DNA of 64,000 bases from Thioclava sp. SK-1. GTDB lineage: Bacteria > Pseudomonadota > Alphaproteobacteria > Rhodobacterales > Rhodobacteraceae. Below the pieces are notes generated by a model that ran no database searches, was not told where the DNA came from, and worked only from the letters and a program-made list of their open reading frames with translations. The stretch covers positions 62,001 to 126,000 of the forward strand of contig NZ_MDHA01000032.1 in the NCBI RefSeq assembly GCF_001705665.1, read 5' to 3'. The translations under genes and the position numbers were made by a program. Shown here one piece after another: positions 1 to 9,018 of the stretch (position 1 is the first letter of the stretch; each line of letters begins with the position of its first letter).

Positions 1-788
1 GCAGCATGCAATGCCTTGAAATGGCGCAGGCTTTGAATTGCCAATGCGACGGGCTGCACACCTTGCCCCTCCAGCCGCTGCATCATTGGGCCAAGCGCCT
101 TCATTTGCCCCTCTGCGACGATGGTCAGCAGATCGTCAATGCCGGCCTCAATGGTTGCAGGGGCGCAAGCGGCGACATCCTCAGGCGTCAGCGCCGTATG
201 ATCCCCATGTTTATACAGCGCCAGCTTTTCAATGGTTTGGCGGAAATCACCGGGATCAAGCGCGCGACCCAAATTCAGCAGATCGGTCATCGCCTCGCGT
301 GAGATGTCGCGCAGGCCCGATTTCTGCAAGATGTCGTCGATCTCTTCGCGTGAGGGGGGATCATCGTAAATGCCGATAGCCACTGCATTGCTATGGCCTT
401 CAAACGCTTTGCGCAGTTTGGATTTCGCATTCAGTGTCCCAGCCGTGACAATGATCTGCGCATCGCCTTTGCGCCAATCACGCAGCGCTGCGGCGATCAC
501 ATCCGTCAGCCCTTCGGTCGCGTCTTCTACAAAAGCAACGCGTAGACCGGGAAAAAATCCGACCGCCTTGACCGCATCCATCAAACGCGCCGCGTCACGG
601 CGCAATTCGCCGCCTTGCATCCGGGTCAGGCGCATCTCTTCTTCGCCTTGTGGACCGATAAGCGCTTTGATGATCTCTTGCCGGCGCAGCGCTACGCGCA
701 TTGCATCCGCACCAAAGATCAGCACCCCGGCGCGTTCGGGATCGGGGGAAGCAAAATATCGTGTGGCGGCGATCCCGGTCAGTTTCAT
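1..788 (-). CDS. holA: DNA polymerase III subunit delta (3' end cut by window)
   Basis: Delta subunit of the clamp loader, which opens the beta sliding clamp and loads it on DNA. I translated it by hand from an ATG at 788 and read 262 codons before the window edge; a full delta is about 340 residues, so the C-terminus is missing. The N-terminal half has the delta-type AAA+ fold pattern without a Walker A motif (VLIFGADAMRVALRRQEII near residues 22-40), followed by a region with FFPGLRVAFVEDATEG. A GGAG Shine-Dalgarno lies upstream, and only 6 nt separate it from the lptE stop. The order leuS-lptE-holA is usual in alphaproteobacteria and supports the call. Confidence 0.9.
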   Translation of the reverse strand, partial: MKLTGIAATRYFASPDPERAGVLIFGADAMRVALRRQEIIKALIGPQGEEEMRLTRMQGGELRRDAARLMDAVKAVGFFPGLRVAFVEDATEGLTDVIAAALRDWRKGDAQIIVTAGTLNAKSKLRKAFEGHSNAVAIGIYDDPPSREEIDDILQKSGLRDISREAMTDLLNLGRALDPGDFRQTIEKLALYKHGDHTALTPEDVAACAPATIEAGIDDLLTIVAEGQMKALGPMMQRLEGQGVQPVALAIQSLRHFKALHA

Positions 789-794
789 CGCTGG

Positions 795-1301
795 TTACTC
801 CGGCAATGATCCCGATTGCGCGATCAATCGGGTGACGGTTTGATCGGCCAAAATATACATCAACCGGCGATAGGCATCCAATTTCGCGGCACTTGTGGCG
901 ATTTCGGGCCCGGTTGCGGACCATGAGGTAAAGGAGCTGACCTTGCCCGTCAAAAGCACCGCATCCGTGGTGATATCGCGAAGCTGATACTCGGCGCTGC
1001 CGCGCAAAGAGTAGCGCGTTGTGATGTCACTTGTGGTGATGGCCTGTTCCGCGACCGTGCTGGAGATTTTATAGGACAGGCGATAGCGTGCGGCCTGCAC
1101 AGGGCTGAAACGTTCGATAATCCGGCGGCGGAACTGAAAATCGTTGCGGTCACGCGGGTCATCAATGCTGATGCGGCCCAGCAATTTGCTGGCGCCGCCC
1201 TTGGGCCCATATGCGGGGGTGAAGCCACACGCGGCCAGCGCCCCGGTGGAGGCCAGCGCGGCGATAAAGCCGCGCCGTGAGAAGGTCTTAGATGACCACA
1301 T
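795..1301 (-). CDS. lptE: LPS-assembly lipoprotein LptE
   Basis: Outer-membrane lipoprotein that plugs the LptD barrel and helps insert lipopolysaccharide. The product has 168 residues. The start chosen is the ATG at 1301, which gives [12 protein letters not shown], a twin-arginine-like basic stretch, then a hydrophobic segment and lipobox LAAC (Cys near residue 24). A longer reading frame exists upstream but would lie wholly within leuS and spoil the signal peptide. The start overlaps the leuS end by 14 bp, implying translational coupling. LptE sequences diverge strongly, so the call rests on the lipobox, the size and the position between leuS and holA. Confidence 0.85.
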   Translation of the reverse strand: MWSSKTFSRRGFIAALASTGALAACGFTPAYGPKGGASKLLGRISIDDPRDRNDFQFRRRIIERFSPVQAARYRLSYKISSTVAEQAITTSDITTRYSLRGSAEYQLRDITTDAVLLTGKVSSFTSWSATGPEIATSAAKLDAYRRLMYILADQTVTRLIAQSGSLPE

Positions 1302-3840
1302 TGACGATCCGCCCCGGCACAACAATAAGTTTCTTGGGTTGCCCGCCATCAAGCGCGCGTAGAACATTGTCCTGCGCCAGCACCAGCTTTTCAATCTCTT
1401 CTTTTGGCATGTCCTTGGGCACGCTGATTTCAGCGCGGCGTTTGCCGTTGATCTGGATCGGCAATGTCACGACATCTTCGACCAGCATCGCAGGATCGAC
1501 GACGGGCCAGGGGGCATCAACGACAAAACCATCCCCCCCCATCAGCGCCCAGATATCTTCGCCAATATGGGGCACCATCGGGGCCATCAGCTGTGCGGTC
1601 AGCTTCATCGCCTCGCGGCGGGCGGCGTTGCTGGCCTTGGTTTTTTGCAGCGTATTGGCCTGTTCATACAGTTTCGCCAGTGCTTTGTTGAACGCGAAAC
1701 TGTCGATGGATTTGGTGATTTCATCAATCGCCTTATGGGTGGCTTTCAACAAATCCTGATCGGCCTTGGCATCGCCATCGGCCCCTTCCGCGATGTCATT
1801 GGCAATCCGCCAGACACGGGCAAGAAACTTCGATGCGGCTTCCGCCCCGGCTGCTGTCCATTCCACATCCCGTTCCGGCGGGCTGTCCGACAGAACAAAC
1901 CAGCGCGCGGTATCGGCGCCGAATTCTTGGATGATATTCATCGGGTCGACGACGTTATTCTTGGATTTCGACATTTTTGCAGACGGGATGACGTCGACTT
2001 TGGAGCCATCTGATTTAAGAAAGGCCCCGTCTTCGCGCTGATCCACATCCTCGGGATAGTGATAAACGGCGCGTCCATCGGTCCCGGTGGTTTTGTAAAT
2101 CGCGTGGGTCACCATGCCTTGGGTGAACAGCGCGTTGAACGGTTCACGCGCGGTGTCGGGCAAGTGGCCGGTGTCATTCATCGCCCGAGCGAAGAAACGC
2201 GAATACAGCAAATGCAAAATCGCATGTTCAATGCCGCCAATATATTGGTCGACATTCATCCAATAGCGCGTTTCATCGGTGGTTGGCGTGTCCGCACCTG
2301 CGCAAGTGAAGCGAGAATAATACCATGAGCTGTCGACGAATGTGTCCATCGTGTCTGTTTCGCGTAACGCCTGCGCGCCACATTTCGGACAGCTGCAATT
2401 GCGCCATGTCGGATGACGATCCAACGGGTTGCCCGGCACATCAAAGCTGACATCATCGGGCAGGCGGATCGGTAGGTTGTCCTTGGATTCGGGCACCACA
2501 CCGCAATCGGCGCAATGCACGACAGGGATCGGGCACCCCCAGTAGCGTTGGCGCGACAGGCCCCAATCGCGCAGGCGGAATTTCGTCACACCTGTGCCAA
2601 AGCCTTTGTCTTCACAGGCGGCAATCGCAGCGGCGACCCCATCTTCGCCCGTCTGGACCTGCGCACCGGCAAAGCCGCGGATATAGCGCACGGTCTCTGA
2701 CTTCAGGGGCGAATAGGCGGCGCTTAAGCCTTCGCTGCCCTCAATGGGTTCAAACACCGGAATGATCGGGAGGTCGTATTTTGTCGCAAATTCAAAATCG
2801 CGCTGATCATGGGCAGAACAGCCAAAGATCGCCCCGGTGCCATAATCCATCAGGATGAAATTGGCGACCCAGACGGGTAGTTCCCAATCTGGGTTCAGCG
2901 GGTGTTTGACGCGAATGCCGGTGTCACGGCCCAGCTTTTCGGCGGTTTCAATGGCCTCTTCGGTGGTGCCGCCCTTGCGGCATTGCGCCAAGAAGGCCGC
3001 CATGTCGGGGTCTTGTGCTTCCAGCGCTTTGGCCAGCGGGTGGTCGGGGGAAATCCCGACAAAGCCCGCGCCCATCAGCGTATCGGGGCGGGTGGTGTAG
3101 CAGTCGATCCGTTCAAACCCTTTTGGAGCGTTGAGCGTTTCAAAGCCAAATTCCAGCCCCTGAGACTTACCGATCCAATTGGCCTGCATCAGGCGCACTT
3201 TCTCGGGCCAACCCTCCAGGTCATCCAGACTGTCCAGTAGATCGCCGGCCATCTCTGAGATTTTGAAGAACCATTGTGTCAGCTCTTTGCGTTCGACGGC
3301 GGCACCTGAACGCCAGCCTTTGCCATCAATCACCTGTTCGTTTGCCAGAACGGTCATATCGACCGGGTCCCAGTTTACCACAGCATTTTTGCGGTAAATC
3401 AGGCCCTTATCCAACATGTCGATGAACATCGCCTGTTGTTGGCCGTAATAGTCCGGGTCGCATGTGGCGAATTCGCGTGTCCAGTCCCAGCTAAAGCCCA
3501 GCGGTTTTAGCTGACGCTTCATGTCTTCGATGTTTTTATAGGTCCAGTCCTTGGGATGACCGCCCGACGCCATTGCGGCATTTTCCGCCGGCATGCCGAA
3601 CGCATCCCATCCAATCGGGTGCAGCACGGAAAAACCGCGTGCTTTCTTCGTGCGCGCGACAACATCGCCCAGCGTATAATTGCGGACATGGCCCATGTGG
3701 ATGCGCCCCGATGGATAGGGGAACATCTCTAACACATAGTATTTTTCTTTGGCTGGATCGGCAGAGGCAAGGAACGTGCCCGCCTCATTCCATGCGGATT
3801 GCCATTTTTTTTCGGTCTCGCCGGGTGCGTAGCGCGCCAT
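1288..3840 (-). CDS. leuS: Leucyl-tRNA synthetase
   Basis: Class I aminoacyl-tRNA synthetase that charges tRNA-Leu in the cytoplasm. At 850 residues it has the normal bacterial length. The HIGH-type signature appears as [15 protein letters not shown] near residue 42 and the KMSKS loop as [10 protein letters not shown] near residue 625. The inserted CP1 editing domain lies between them ([10 protein letters not shown], then [15 protein letters not shown]). The C-terminal region has the anticodon-binding helices and the small LeuS tail. It sits downstream of the DUF3576 lipoprotein and overlaps lptE, so the four genes probably form one operon. Confidence 0.98.
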   Translation of the reverse strand: MARYAPGETEKKWQSAWNEAGTFLASADPAKEKYYVLEMFPYPSGRIHMGHVRNYTLGDVVARTKKARGFSVLHPIGWDAFGMPAENAAMASGGHPKDWTYKNIEDMKRQLKPLGFSWDWTREFATCDPDYYGQQQAMFIDMLDKGLIYRKNAVVNWDPVDMTVLANEQVIDGKGWRSGAAVERKELTQWFFKISEMAGDLLDSLDDLEGWPEKVRLMQANWIGKSQGLEFGFETLNAPKGFERIDCYTTRPDTLMGAGFVGISPDHPLAKALEAQDPDMAAFLAQCRKGGTTEEAIETAEKLGRDTGIRVKHPLNPDWELPVWVANFILMDYGTGAIFGCSAHDQRDFEFATKYDLPIIPVFEPIEGSEGLSAAYSPLKSETVRYIRGFAGAQVQTGEDGVAAAIAACEDKGFGTGVTKFRLRDWGLSRQRYWGCPIPVVHCADCGVVPESKDNLPIRLPDDVSFDVPGNPLDRHPTWRNCSCPKCGAQALRETDTMDTFVDSSWYYSRFTCAGADTPTTDETRYWMNVDQYIGGIEHAILHLLYSRFFARAMNDTGHLPDTAREPFNALFTQGMVTHAIYKTTGTDGRAVYHYPEDVDQREDGAFLKSDGSKVDVIPSAKMSKSKNNVVDPMNIIQEFGADTARWFVLSDSPPERDVEWTAAGAEAASKFLARVWRIANDIAEGADGDAKADQDLLKATHKAIDEITKSIDSFAFNKALAKLYEQANTLQKTKASNAARREAMKLTAQLMAPMVPHIGEDIWALMGGDGFVVDAPWPVVDPAMLVEDVVTLPIQINGKRRAEISVPKDMPKEEIEKLVLAQDNVLRALDGGQPKKLIVVPGRIVNVVI

Positions 3841-3957
3841 ATGCCTTGGCCTCTCATGCGTCTGATGCTTGCCAGCTTGCTACACTGTGCAAGGGGCCAA
3901 GGTCCAGAGAGGGCGGGCATAGCAGTGAATTTTCGCCCAAAAATTGAGGAAGATATG

Positions 3958-3983
3958 AAATCGCCCGGCACGATGGCCGGGCG
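3958..3983 (-). terminator. Hairpin downstream of the DUF3576 gene
   Basis: Read on the minus strand, an 8-bp stem (cgcccggc at 3962-3969 pairing with gccgggcg at 3976-3983, loop 6 nt) follows the DUF3576 stop at 4006 and is followed by ATTTCAT, a poor U-run. It may be a weak terminator or an mRNA-processing hairpin between DUF3576 and leuS, letting some transcription through. Confidence 0.45.
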
Positions 3984-4005
3984 CAGCGATAACATTTGGG
4001 TCTGA

Positions 4006-4533
4006 TTACAGATTGGAATCGGTCACACGCAATTGCCGCGCACGGGTCAAGATCGCGTCTTCGACTGCGCGCACTGTGTCGCCACTGACCGTGCCGCCGC
4101 GTGATTGCAGTGACACTTTCAATGACCGCGCATCCAGTGCCGGGTCGGACACAAGGATGGTCGCGCGATAGGCGCGGCCACCGCCGGGCGGGGTGCCATA
4201 TCCGGTGACGATCACGCCCGAGAACGGATCGACCGATTGGATAGGCAGGAAGTCCAGCACATCCAAAGAAGCCTGCCAAAGGTATTTGTTGACCTCAACC
4301 GTGACATTGGGATCGTCTTGGGAAAACGCATCCCAGATGGTGCGATCATTGCGACTGTTCGTGCGTGCGCGCAAACGTTCTTCGCGCTGCGCCAAATAGG
4401 CATCCGCCTGAGTATCGCCCTGCGACGCGCGGTTTCCAAAAGAAAACATATTCCCGCTGGAGATGCCGCAGCCAGAGATCACAAGAATCAGACCCAGCAT
4501 GGCTCCGGCACGGATGCTATTTAGAATCGTCAT
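4006..4533 (-). CDS. DUF3576 family lipoprotein
   Basis: Predicted outer-membrane or periplasmic lipoprotein of 175 residues from the DUF3576 family, whose function is unknown. The start at 4533 (MTILNSIRAG) gives a short signal peptide ending in lipobox ISGC, with the Cys near residue 22. A start 7 codons upstream (4554) is possible. The mature part has an Arg/Glu-rich linker (LAQREERLRAR), then a compact domain with WDAFSQDDP, VNKYLWQASLDVLDFLP and a Gly-rich GTPPGGGRAYRATI stretch. It stands just upstream of leuS, the usual Rhodobacteraceae arrangement. Family assignment is by recall of the sequence pattern. Confidence 0.8.
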   Translation of the reverse strand: MTILNSIRAGAMLGLILVISGCGISSGNMFSFGNRASQGDTQADAYLAQREERLRARTNSRNDRTIWDAFSQDDPNVTVEVNKYLWQASLDVLDFLPIQSVDPFSGVIVTGYGTPPGGGRAYRATILVSDPALDARSLKVSLQSRGGTVSGDTVRAVEDAILTRARQLRVTDSNL

Positions 4534-4894
4534 TGCAACACAGCCCCTTCGCATCTTTGCACCCCGGTCAAACGGGGGGTTGCCCCGTCTCTAGCCCATG
4601 GCCCCAAAGCGGACAAGGTTTTTCCCGCGCGCGAAGGGGTGCTGCGCAACACATTGTATATAAGGCGGTATAATCGGAGCCACGGAAATGTCCCCGGCGG
4701 GGCGGTCACAGCCGTGCAGGCCGGGGCGGGCGATCGCGGCAACTGTGGCAAGACTGCACCATGAAATCGGGCAATCATCACGCGGGTTTGCTTTTGATTG
4801 CATTGCGGGGGCTGTGGGGTGAAAACAGCGTCATACCCAGACCGGACTTCCCCGGATTGGGGTTTACCTTAGAGACAATGAGGGAAAACGAACG
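4534..4894. other. Divergent intergenic region, DUF3576 gene / porin
   Basis: This 361-bp region lies between two divergently transcribed genes and must hold the promoters of both. I see a short inverted repeat (acgggg...ccccgt, about 4572-4588) in the DUF3576 leader and an AGGGAAAACGAACG stretch just before the porin ATG. No -35/-10 pair is convincing enough to call. No RNA gene or small ORF is visible. Confidence 0.5.
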
Positions 4895-5740
4895 ATGAAA
4901 AAAGTTCTCTTCGCGACGACCGCACTTGTGATGTCCGCTGGCTACGCTGCTGCAGACGTGACCATCTCTGGTTCGGCTAACGCTGGCTTCAAATACGATG
5001 AAGGCGGCCTGGGCTATGCACCGAGCAAAAAAGCAGCTGCTTGGTACGAAATCGACATGGACGTTGTCGGCACCATCGAATCCGATGCAGGCCTGACCTT
5101 CGGTGCGTCGGTTGACCTCGACTCCGACTCCGACTCGGACAACAAATCGCAAGACGGCGAAGTGTTCATGTCGGGTTCGTTCGGTACGTTCACCATCGGT
5201 GAGCTGGACCCGATCGGCGACGACTACGGTCTGTCGGACATCGGTCTGGACGGCATCGGTGTTGACGATGTTGCAGAAGATTCTTCGGGCTACACCACTT
5301 CGGCAGACATCCGTTGGGACTACGCTGTTGGCGCAGTGACCTTGGGCGTTTCGGCTGACACCGTTTCCGAAGACTATGACCTGGGCGCGAAATACGACGC
5401 AGGCATGTTCTGGGGCGCATTGGTTTACTCGCATGACGAAGACTACACAGCGACCATGGACAACAACTCGGTTCAGTTGACCGTTGGTGGTTCGTTCGAC
5501 GCATTCGGCGCAGAGCTGTATGTTGCTGACTCCGACGCGGGCGACACGTCCTACGGCGTCTACGGTTCGTACACCACCGGTGCACTGACCTTGGCAGCTG
5601 CTTACGCGAAAAACGACGCTGACGACGAAGGCTACGGCATCGACGCAGCATACGACCTTGGCGGCGCGACCGTTAAAGGCGGCGTTGGTAAAGTCATGGA
5701 CGACACCGTTGCAGACTTCGGCGTGAAGTTCTCGTTCTAA
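4895..5740 (+). CDS. Outer-membrane porin (acidic, short)
   Basis: General-diffusion porin of the outer membrane, 281 residues. Residues 1-20 are a clear signal peptide (MKKVLFATTALVMSAGYAAA, cut before DVTISG). The mature chain opens with the typical DVTISGSANAGF first strand, shows alternating beta-strand patterns with Gly and aromatic residues, and ends in Phe (GVKFSF), the outer-membrane barrel signature. It is very rich in Asp, with a DSDSDSD run at about residues 76-82, probably in a loop. Its codon choice (frequent tcg, gct, gac, aaa) differs from its neighbours, as expected of an abundant protein. It is shorter than many alphaproteobacterial porins. A strong terminator follows, so it is monocistronic. 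Confidence 0.9.
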   Translation: MKKVLFATTALVMSAGYAAADVTISGSANAGFKYDEGGLGYAPSKKAAAWYEIDMDVVGTIESDAGLTFGASVDLDSDSDSDNKSQDGEVFMSGSFGTFTIGELDPIGDDYGLSDIGLDGIGVDDVAEDSSGYTTSADIRWDYAVGAVTLGVSADTVSEDYDLGAKYDAGMFWGALVYSHDEDYTATMDNNSVQLTVGGSFDAFGAELYVADSDAGDTSYGVYGSYTTGALTLAAAYAKNDADDEGYGIDAAYDLGGATVKGGVGKVMDDTVADFGVKFSF

Positions 5741-5763
5741 TCCAACCGGATTATTTCGAAGCG

Positions 5764-5796
5764 AAGAGCGGGCCTTGTGCCCGCTCTTTTCTTTTT
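5764..5796 (+). terminator. Rho-independent terminator of the porin gene
   Basis: A perfect 10-bp stem (aagagcgggc 5764-5773 with gcccgctctt 5779-5788, loop cttgt) runs into a T-rich tract through 5796. It lies 24 nt after the porin stop and before yggS, so the porin is transcribed alone. Confidence 0.93.
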
Positions 5797-5840
5797 GTGC
5801 AGACCGTGATGAATTGTCCCAAAATCAGAAGGGGCGGTTT

Positions 5841-6500
5841 ATGGGACTATCAGATATTCAGGCACGCGTTGCGCAGGCAGTGGCGGCAGCAGGCCGTGCC
5901 CTTGATGATGTGCAACTGATTGCCGTGTCCAAAGTGCAGCCGAATGAGCGTGTCGAGACGGTGCTGACAGCCGGCCACGCGCTGTTTGGTGAAAATTACG
6001 TCCAGGAAACTCAGGGCAAATGGCCCGCCTGGCGTGAACGTTTCCCACAGGCCCGCGTTCATATGATAGGACCATTGCAAACCAACAAAGCGAAATTGGC
6101 CGTAGAGCTGTTCGATGCGATCCATACATTGGACCGCCCGTCTTTGGCCCGCAAACTGGCGAATTTAGCGCAGGCGCGCGGGGATTGCCCGAAGCTGTTC
6201 GTGCAGGTTAATACCGGGCAAGAGCCGCAAAAGGCGGGCGTTCTTCCCGGTGATCTAACGGGTTTTATGGCAGATGTCCGTCAGATGGATCTGCCTGTCA
6301 TAGGCTTGATGTGTATCCCGCCTGAAGGCGAGGACGCCGGCCCACATTTCACCCAACTTGCAGCAATGGCCGCCCAGGAAGGGGTGCCGGCTCTGTCGAT
6401 GGGCATGTCTTCGGATTTTGAGGCAGCAATTGCTGCGGGTGCGACCCATATCCGGGTGGGCTCGGCCATTTTTGGCGCACGGGAGTATGCTGCACGATGA
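5841..6500 (+). CDS. yggS: YggS family PLP homeostasis protein
   Basis: Cytoplasmic pyridoxal-phosphate-binding protein (PLPBP family) that buffers PLP and affects amino-acid balance; no enzyme activity is established for the family. The product has 219 residues, the family norm. The PLP lysine is in LIAVSKVQP near residue 30. Other conserved patterns are FGENYVQE, HMIGPLQTNKAK and, near the end, LSMGMSSDFEAAIAAGATHIRVGSAIFG, which forms the phosphate site. The ATG at 5841 is preceded by AGGGG; an in-frame ATG 22 codons upstream lies next to the porin terminator and is rejected. It converges on the L,D-transpeptidase gene 13 bp away. Confidence 0.95.
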   Translation: MGLSDIQARVAQAVAAAGRALDDVQLIAVSKVQPNERVETVLTAGHALFGENYVQETQGKWPAWRERFPQARVHMIGPLQTNKAKLAVELFDAIHTLDRPSLARKLANLAQARGDCPKLFVQVNTGQEPQKAGVLPGDLTGFMADVRQMDLPVIGLMCIPPEGEDAGPHFTQLAAMAAQEGVPALSMGMSSDFEAAIAAGATHIRVGSAIFGAREYAAR

Positions 6501-6513
6501 TCGGATTGCGCGC

Positions 6514-7059
6514 CTAGGCCTTGTCATGGGCCAGGGCGGCGCGCGGCCCGCGGCCTGCACCCGCAAAGGCCGCGATCGGTGGCACGATTATCGTTTCCGC
6601 GCGTGATATGGTTTGGGCCAAATACATCAGGTGATCGCGGCGCAGTGCAATGCAACCCGCCGTTGGATAGCCCGCTCTGCGGCGTTGGTGGATGAAGATG
6701 GCTGATCCCAATCCCGGCACGGCATCGGGGTAATTCCAGCTGGTGATCAAGACGATATCATACAGCGGATCGGGACGGCGCAGCCTTTCATGGCTGGCCG
6801 CAAAGGGCGCGGTGACGCGGTGATTATAGGCGGTGTGGGCCACATCATCACACCACAGGTCACGCGGCCCAATCGGGCGTGCCCATTGTTGCGGCGCAGC
6901 CAGTCTATCGGCGCGATACAGCATATCGATGATTGCCAGTGTCGCGATGGGTGTCGCCCCATCGCCTTCGCATTTGTCATGGCGTAGTCCTGCGCGCCCG
7001 ATTTGCGCAGGGTAGTTTGTGCCACGATACAGCAGGCCGCTCGCTGTCAGACGGATCAT
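6514..7059 (-). CDS. L,D-transpeptidase (YkuD) family protein, atypical motif, no signal peptide
   Basis: YkuD-fold protein of 181 residues. The catalytic region reads FIHQRRRAGYPTAGCIAL, so the His and the nucleophilic Cys are present but the canonical SHGC is TAGC. Family members usually cross-link or anchor peptidoglycan in the periplasm, but the N-terminus here (MIRLTASGLLYRGTNYPAQIG) is not a signal peptide or membrane anchor. The start at 7059 overlaps the ribA stop by 4 bp (ATGA), so the two are co-translated. The catalytic role is inferred from the fold motif only; export, if any, is unexplained. Confidence 0.8.
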   Translation of the reverse strand: MIRLTASGLLYRGTNYPAQIGRAGLRHDKCEGDGATPIATLAIIDMLYRADRLAAPQQWARPIGPRDLWCDDVAHTAYNHRVTAPFAASHERLRRPDPLYDIVLITSWNYPDAVPGLGSAIFIHQRRRAGYPTAGCIALRRDHLMYLAQTISRAETIIVPPIAAFAGAGRGPRAALAHDKA

Positions 7060-8126
7060 AATATATGGCCCGATTTGGCCGCTTTGGTTGCCAGATATTG
7101 CGCGTTATGACGACTTAGCCCGACCTTCAGCGGCACGCGTTCCACCACCTCGATTTGATTGGCCTGAAGCATTTTCACCTTGGCGGGGTTATTGGTCAGC
7201 AGTCGCGTTGCACTGAACCCAAGCTTGCGCAGCAATGCGGCACCAATCCGAAAATCACGTTCGTCATCTTCAAACCCAAGGCGGTGATTGGCCTCAACAG
7301 TATCAAACCCCTGATCTTGTAGGGAATACGCCCGCATCTTATTGGCCAGCCCGATCCCGCGGCCTTCTTGGTTCAGATACAGCAAGATCCCGGCGCCCTG
7401 CTGCCCCATCTGTGTCAAAGCCGCATCCAATTGCGGCCCGCAATCACATTTCAACGAGCCCAGAACATCGCCGGTAAAACAGGCCGAATGTAATCGTGCA
7501 AGCACGGGTTGTGACCGATCTGGCGTGCCGATTTCAACGGCATAATGTTCCTCTGCGCCGTTGTCGGGGCGGAAAATATGCAACCGACCTGCCTCTGCGG
7601 CGCGCATCGGCACCCGGGCGGCGGAGATCGGCGCAAAGCCAACATTTTGCGGGCTTAGTGCCTCGGCGGTGGTGATACAGGTTAGGCCCGGATGTGGCGC
7701 AGAGGTGTGCACCAACAGCGCGGCTGGCAAAAGATGGGCTGATTTCGCCAATGTCAGCGCAGCACGGGCCATATCCGCCGCCCCGCCGCGCTGGGATTGT
7801 AGCGGCCCTTTCATCGGGATGCGAAGGTCATCCGCCGGGTCAGCCAAGGCACGCAACCACGCTAGATCGGCCCCTTCAGGTACCACAATCCGCGCCAGAT
7901 CGCCATCATAGGCCCGCGCTTTTAATGTCTGCGCACGCCATGATGTTAGCGTCAGCGTCAGCGGCCCCAACGCGCGCATTGCATCAAGCCGCTCTGGCGA
8001 CAGAGTTTCAACGGCGGCGGCAATCGTATCGGCACCAAGCTGCACCGGCACCCCAATCCGCAGATCGGCGCGCGCGCGGTTCAGACGTTCGGTGGGCGTT
8101 GGCCCAAGGGAAAATCGCGATGTCAT
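7056..8126 (-). CDS. ribA: GTP cyclohydrolase II with degenerate N-terminal domain
   Basis: First committed step of riboflavin synthesis: GTP to 2,5-diamino-6-ribosylamino-4-pyrimidinone phosphate, formate and pyrophosphate. The last 190 residues or so are a complete RibA domain with the zinc cysteines in CFTGDVLGSLKCDC, then LYLNQEGRGIGL and the active-site RxxxGFEDDERDF region. The first 160 residues or so (after MTSRFSLG, start 8126) resemble a worn RibB-like (DHBP synthase) domain, for example RARADLRIGVPVQL, and may be structural only. This is inference. The longer frame upstream of 8126 runs into the response-regulator promoter and was not used. It is coupled to the downstream L,D-transpeptidase. 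Confidence 0.92.
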   Translation of the reverse strand: MTSRFSLGPTPTERLNRARADLRIGVPVQLGADTIAAAVETLSPERLDAMRALGPLTLTLTSWRAQTLKARAYDGDLARIVVPEGADLAWLRALADPADDLRIPMKGPLQSQRGGAADMARAALTLAKSAHLLPAALLVHTSAPHPGLTCITTAEALSPQNVGFAPISAARVPMRAAEAGRLHIFRPDNGAEEHYAVEIGTPDRSQPVLARLHSACFTGDVLGSLKCDCGPQLDAALTQMGQQGAGILLYLNQEGRGIGLANKMRAYSLQDQGFDTVEANHRLGFEDDERDFRIGAALLRKLGFSATRLLTNNPAKVKMLQANQIEVVERVPLKVGLSRHNAQYLATKAAKSGHIL

Positions 8127-8285
8127 ATACACCAGATAGCCGGGGATGAAACAAATTGAAACATAGGCCGTGGATTTGACACGTCCGCGTGAGGAAGATT
8201 TCACCCCCCTTGCTGTTGTGCACGAAAGGCACAAGTTCTGTCACGAGAACGACAAGAAACGCGCCGTGAGGCTCAGGAGGCTGAC

Positions 8286-8972
8286 ATGCCAGGACTTAAG
8301 AAAATTCTTTTGGTAGATGATGATGACGATCTGCGCGAAGCGCTTGCTGAACAGCTGGTTGCGACGGAAGATTTCGATGTATTCGAGGCAGATTGCGGCG
8401 CGGCCGGCGTAGAGAAGGCCAAGGCTGGGCTGTATGATCTGGTGATTTTGGACGTTGGCCTGCCTGATACCGACGGGCGTGAGCTGTGTAAAAAGCTTCG
8501 CAAACAAGGGGTTAAATGCCCTATCATTATGCTGACCGGGCATGACACCGATGCGGATACGATCTTGGGGCTGGATTCAGGTGCCAATGATTATATCACC
8601 AAACCGTTCAAATTCCCGGTGCTTTTGGCGCGTCTGCGTGCCCAGTTGCGCACGCATGAACAGTCCGAAGACGCTGTTTTTCAGCTTGGCCCGTATACGT
8701 TCAAACCCGCGCTGAAAGTGCTGGTCGATGATAAGGACAAAAAAGTTCGTCTGACCGAGAAAGAGACGAATATTTTGAAGTTCCTTTACCGCGCCACCGA
8801 TGGCGTCGTGCCGCGCGATATTTTGCTGCATGAGGTCTGGGGATATAACGCAGGGGTCACCACCCACACGCTTGAAACCCACATTTACCGCCTGCGCCAG
8901 AAAATTGAGCCCGATCCCTCAAACGCACGGTTGCTTGTGACCGAAAGCGGCGGCTACCGTCTGGTGGCATAA
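8286..8972 (+). CDS. OmpR-type response regulator, CenR-like
   Basis: Two-component response regulator of 228 residues. The receiver domain (about 5-120) has the acidic pocket LLVDDDDD, phospho-acceptor Asp56 in DLVILDVGLP, the Thr in IIMLTGHD and the Lys in YITKPFK. A winged-helix DNA-binding domain (about 130-228) has the usual EKETNILKFLYR and THTLETHIYRLRQKIE helices and ends in GGYRLVA. No kinase gene is adjacent. Its length and sequence resemble CenR, the envelope-stress regulator of alphaproteobacteria, but I cannot confirm orthology here. Start: AGGAGG upstream of ATG 8286. Confidence 0.9.
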   Translation: MPGLKKILLVDDDDDLREALAEQLVATEDFDVFEADCGAAGVEKAKAGLYDLVILDVGLPDTDGRELCKKLRKQGVKCPIIMLTGHDTDADTILGLDSGANDYITKPFKFPVLLARLRAQLRTHEQSEDAVFQLGPYTFKPALKVLVDDKDKKVRLTEKETNILKFLYRATDGVVPRDILLHEVWGYNAGVTTHTLETHIYRLRQKIEPDPSNARLLVTESGGYRLVA

Positions 8973-8990
8973 GCTGTAAGCTAAATATGA

Positions 8991-9018
8991 CCCCCGGCAT
9001 TGTCCGGGGGTTGTGTTT
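8991..9018. terminator. Terminator between convergent response regulator and secreted hypothetical gene
   Basis: A 7-bp all-GC stem (cccccgg 8991-8997 with ccggggg 9004-9010, loop 6 nt) is followed by ttgtgttt on the plus strand. It lies 18 nt after the response-regulator stop and overlaps the end region of the convergent gene, so it may serve both. Confidence 0.75.

Noticed and set aside
4778-5434. 218-codon minus-strand frame opposite the porin
   Set aside because: The porin has a signal peptide, beta-barrel pattern and C-terminal Phe; the opposite frame has none.
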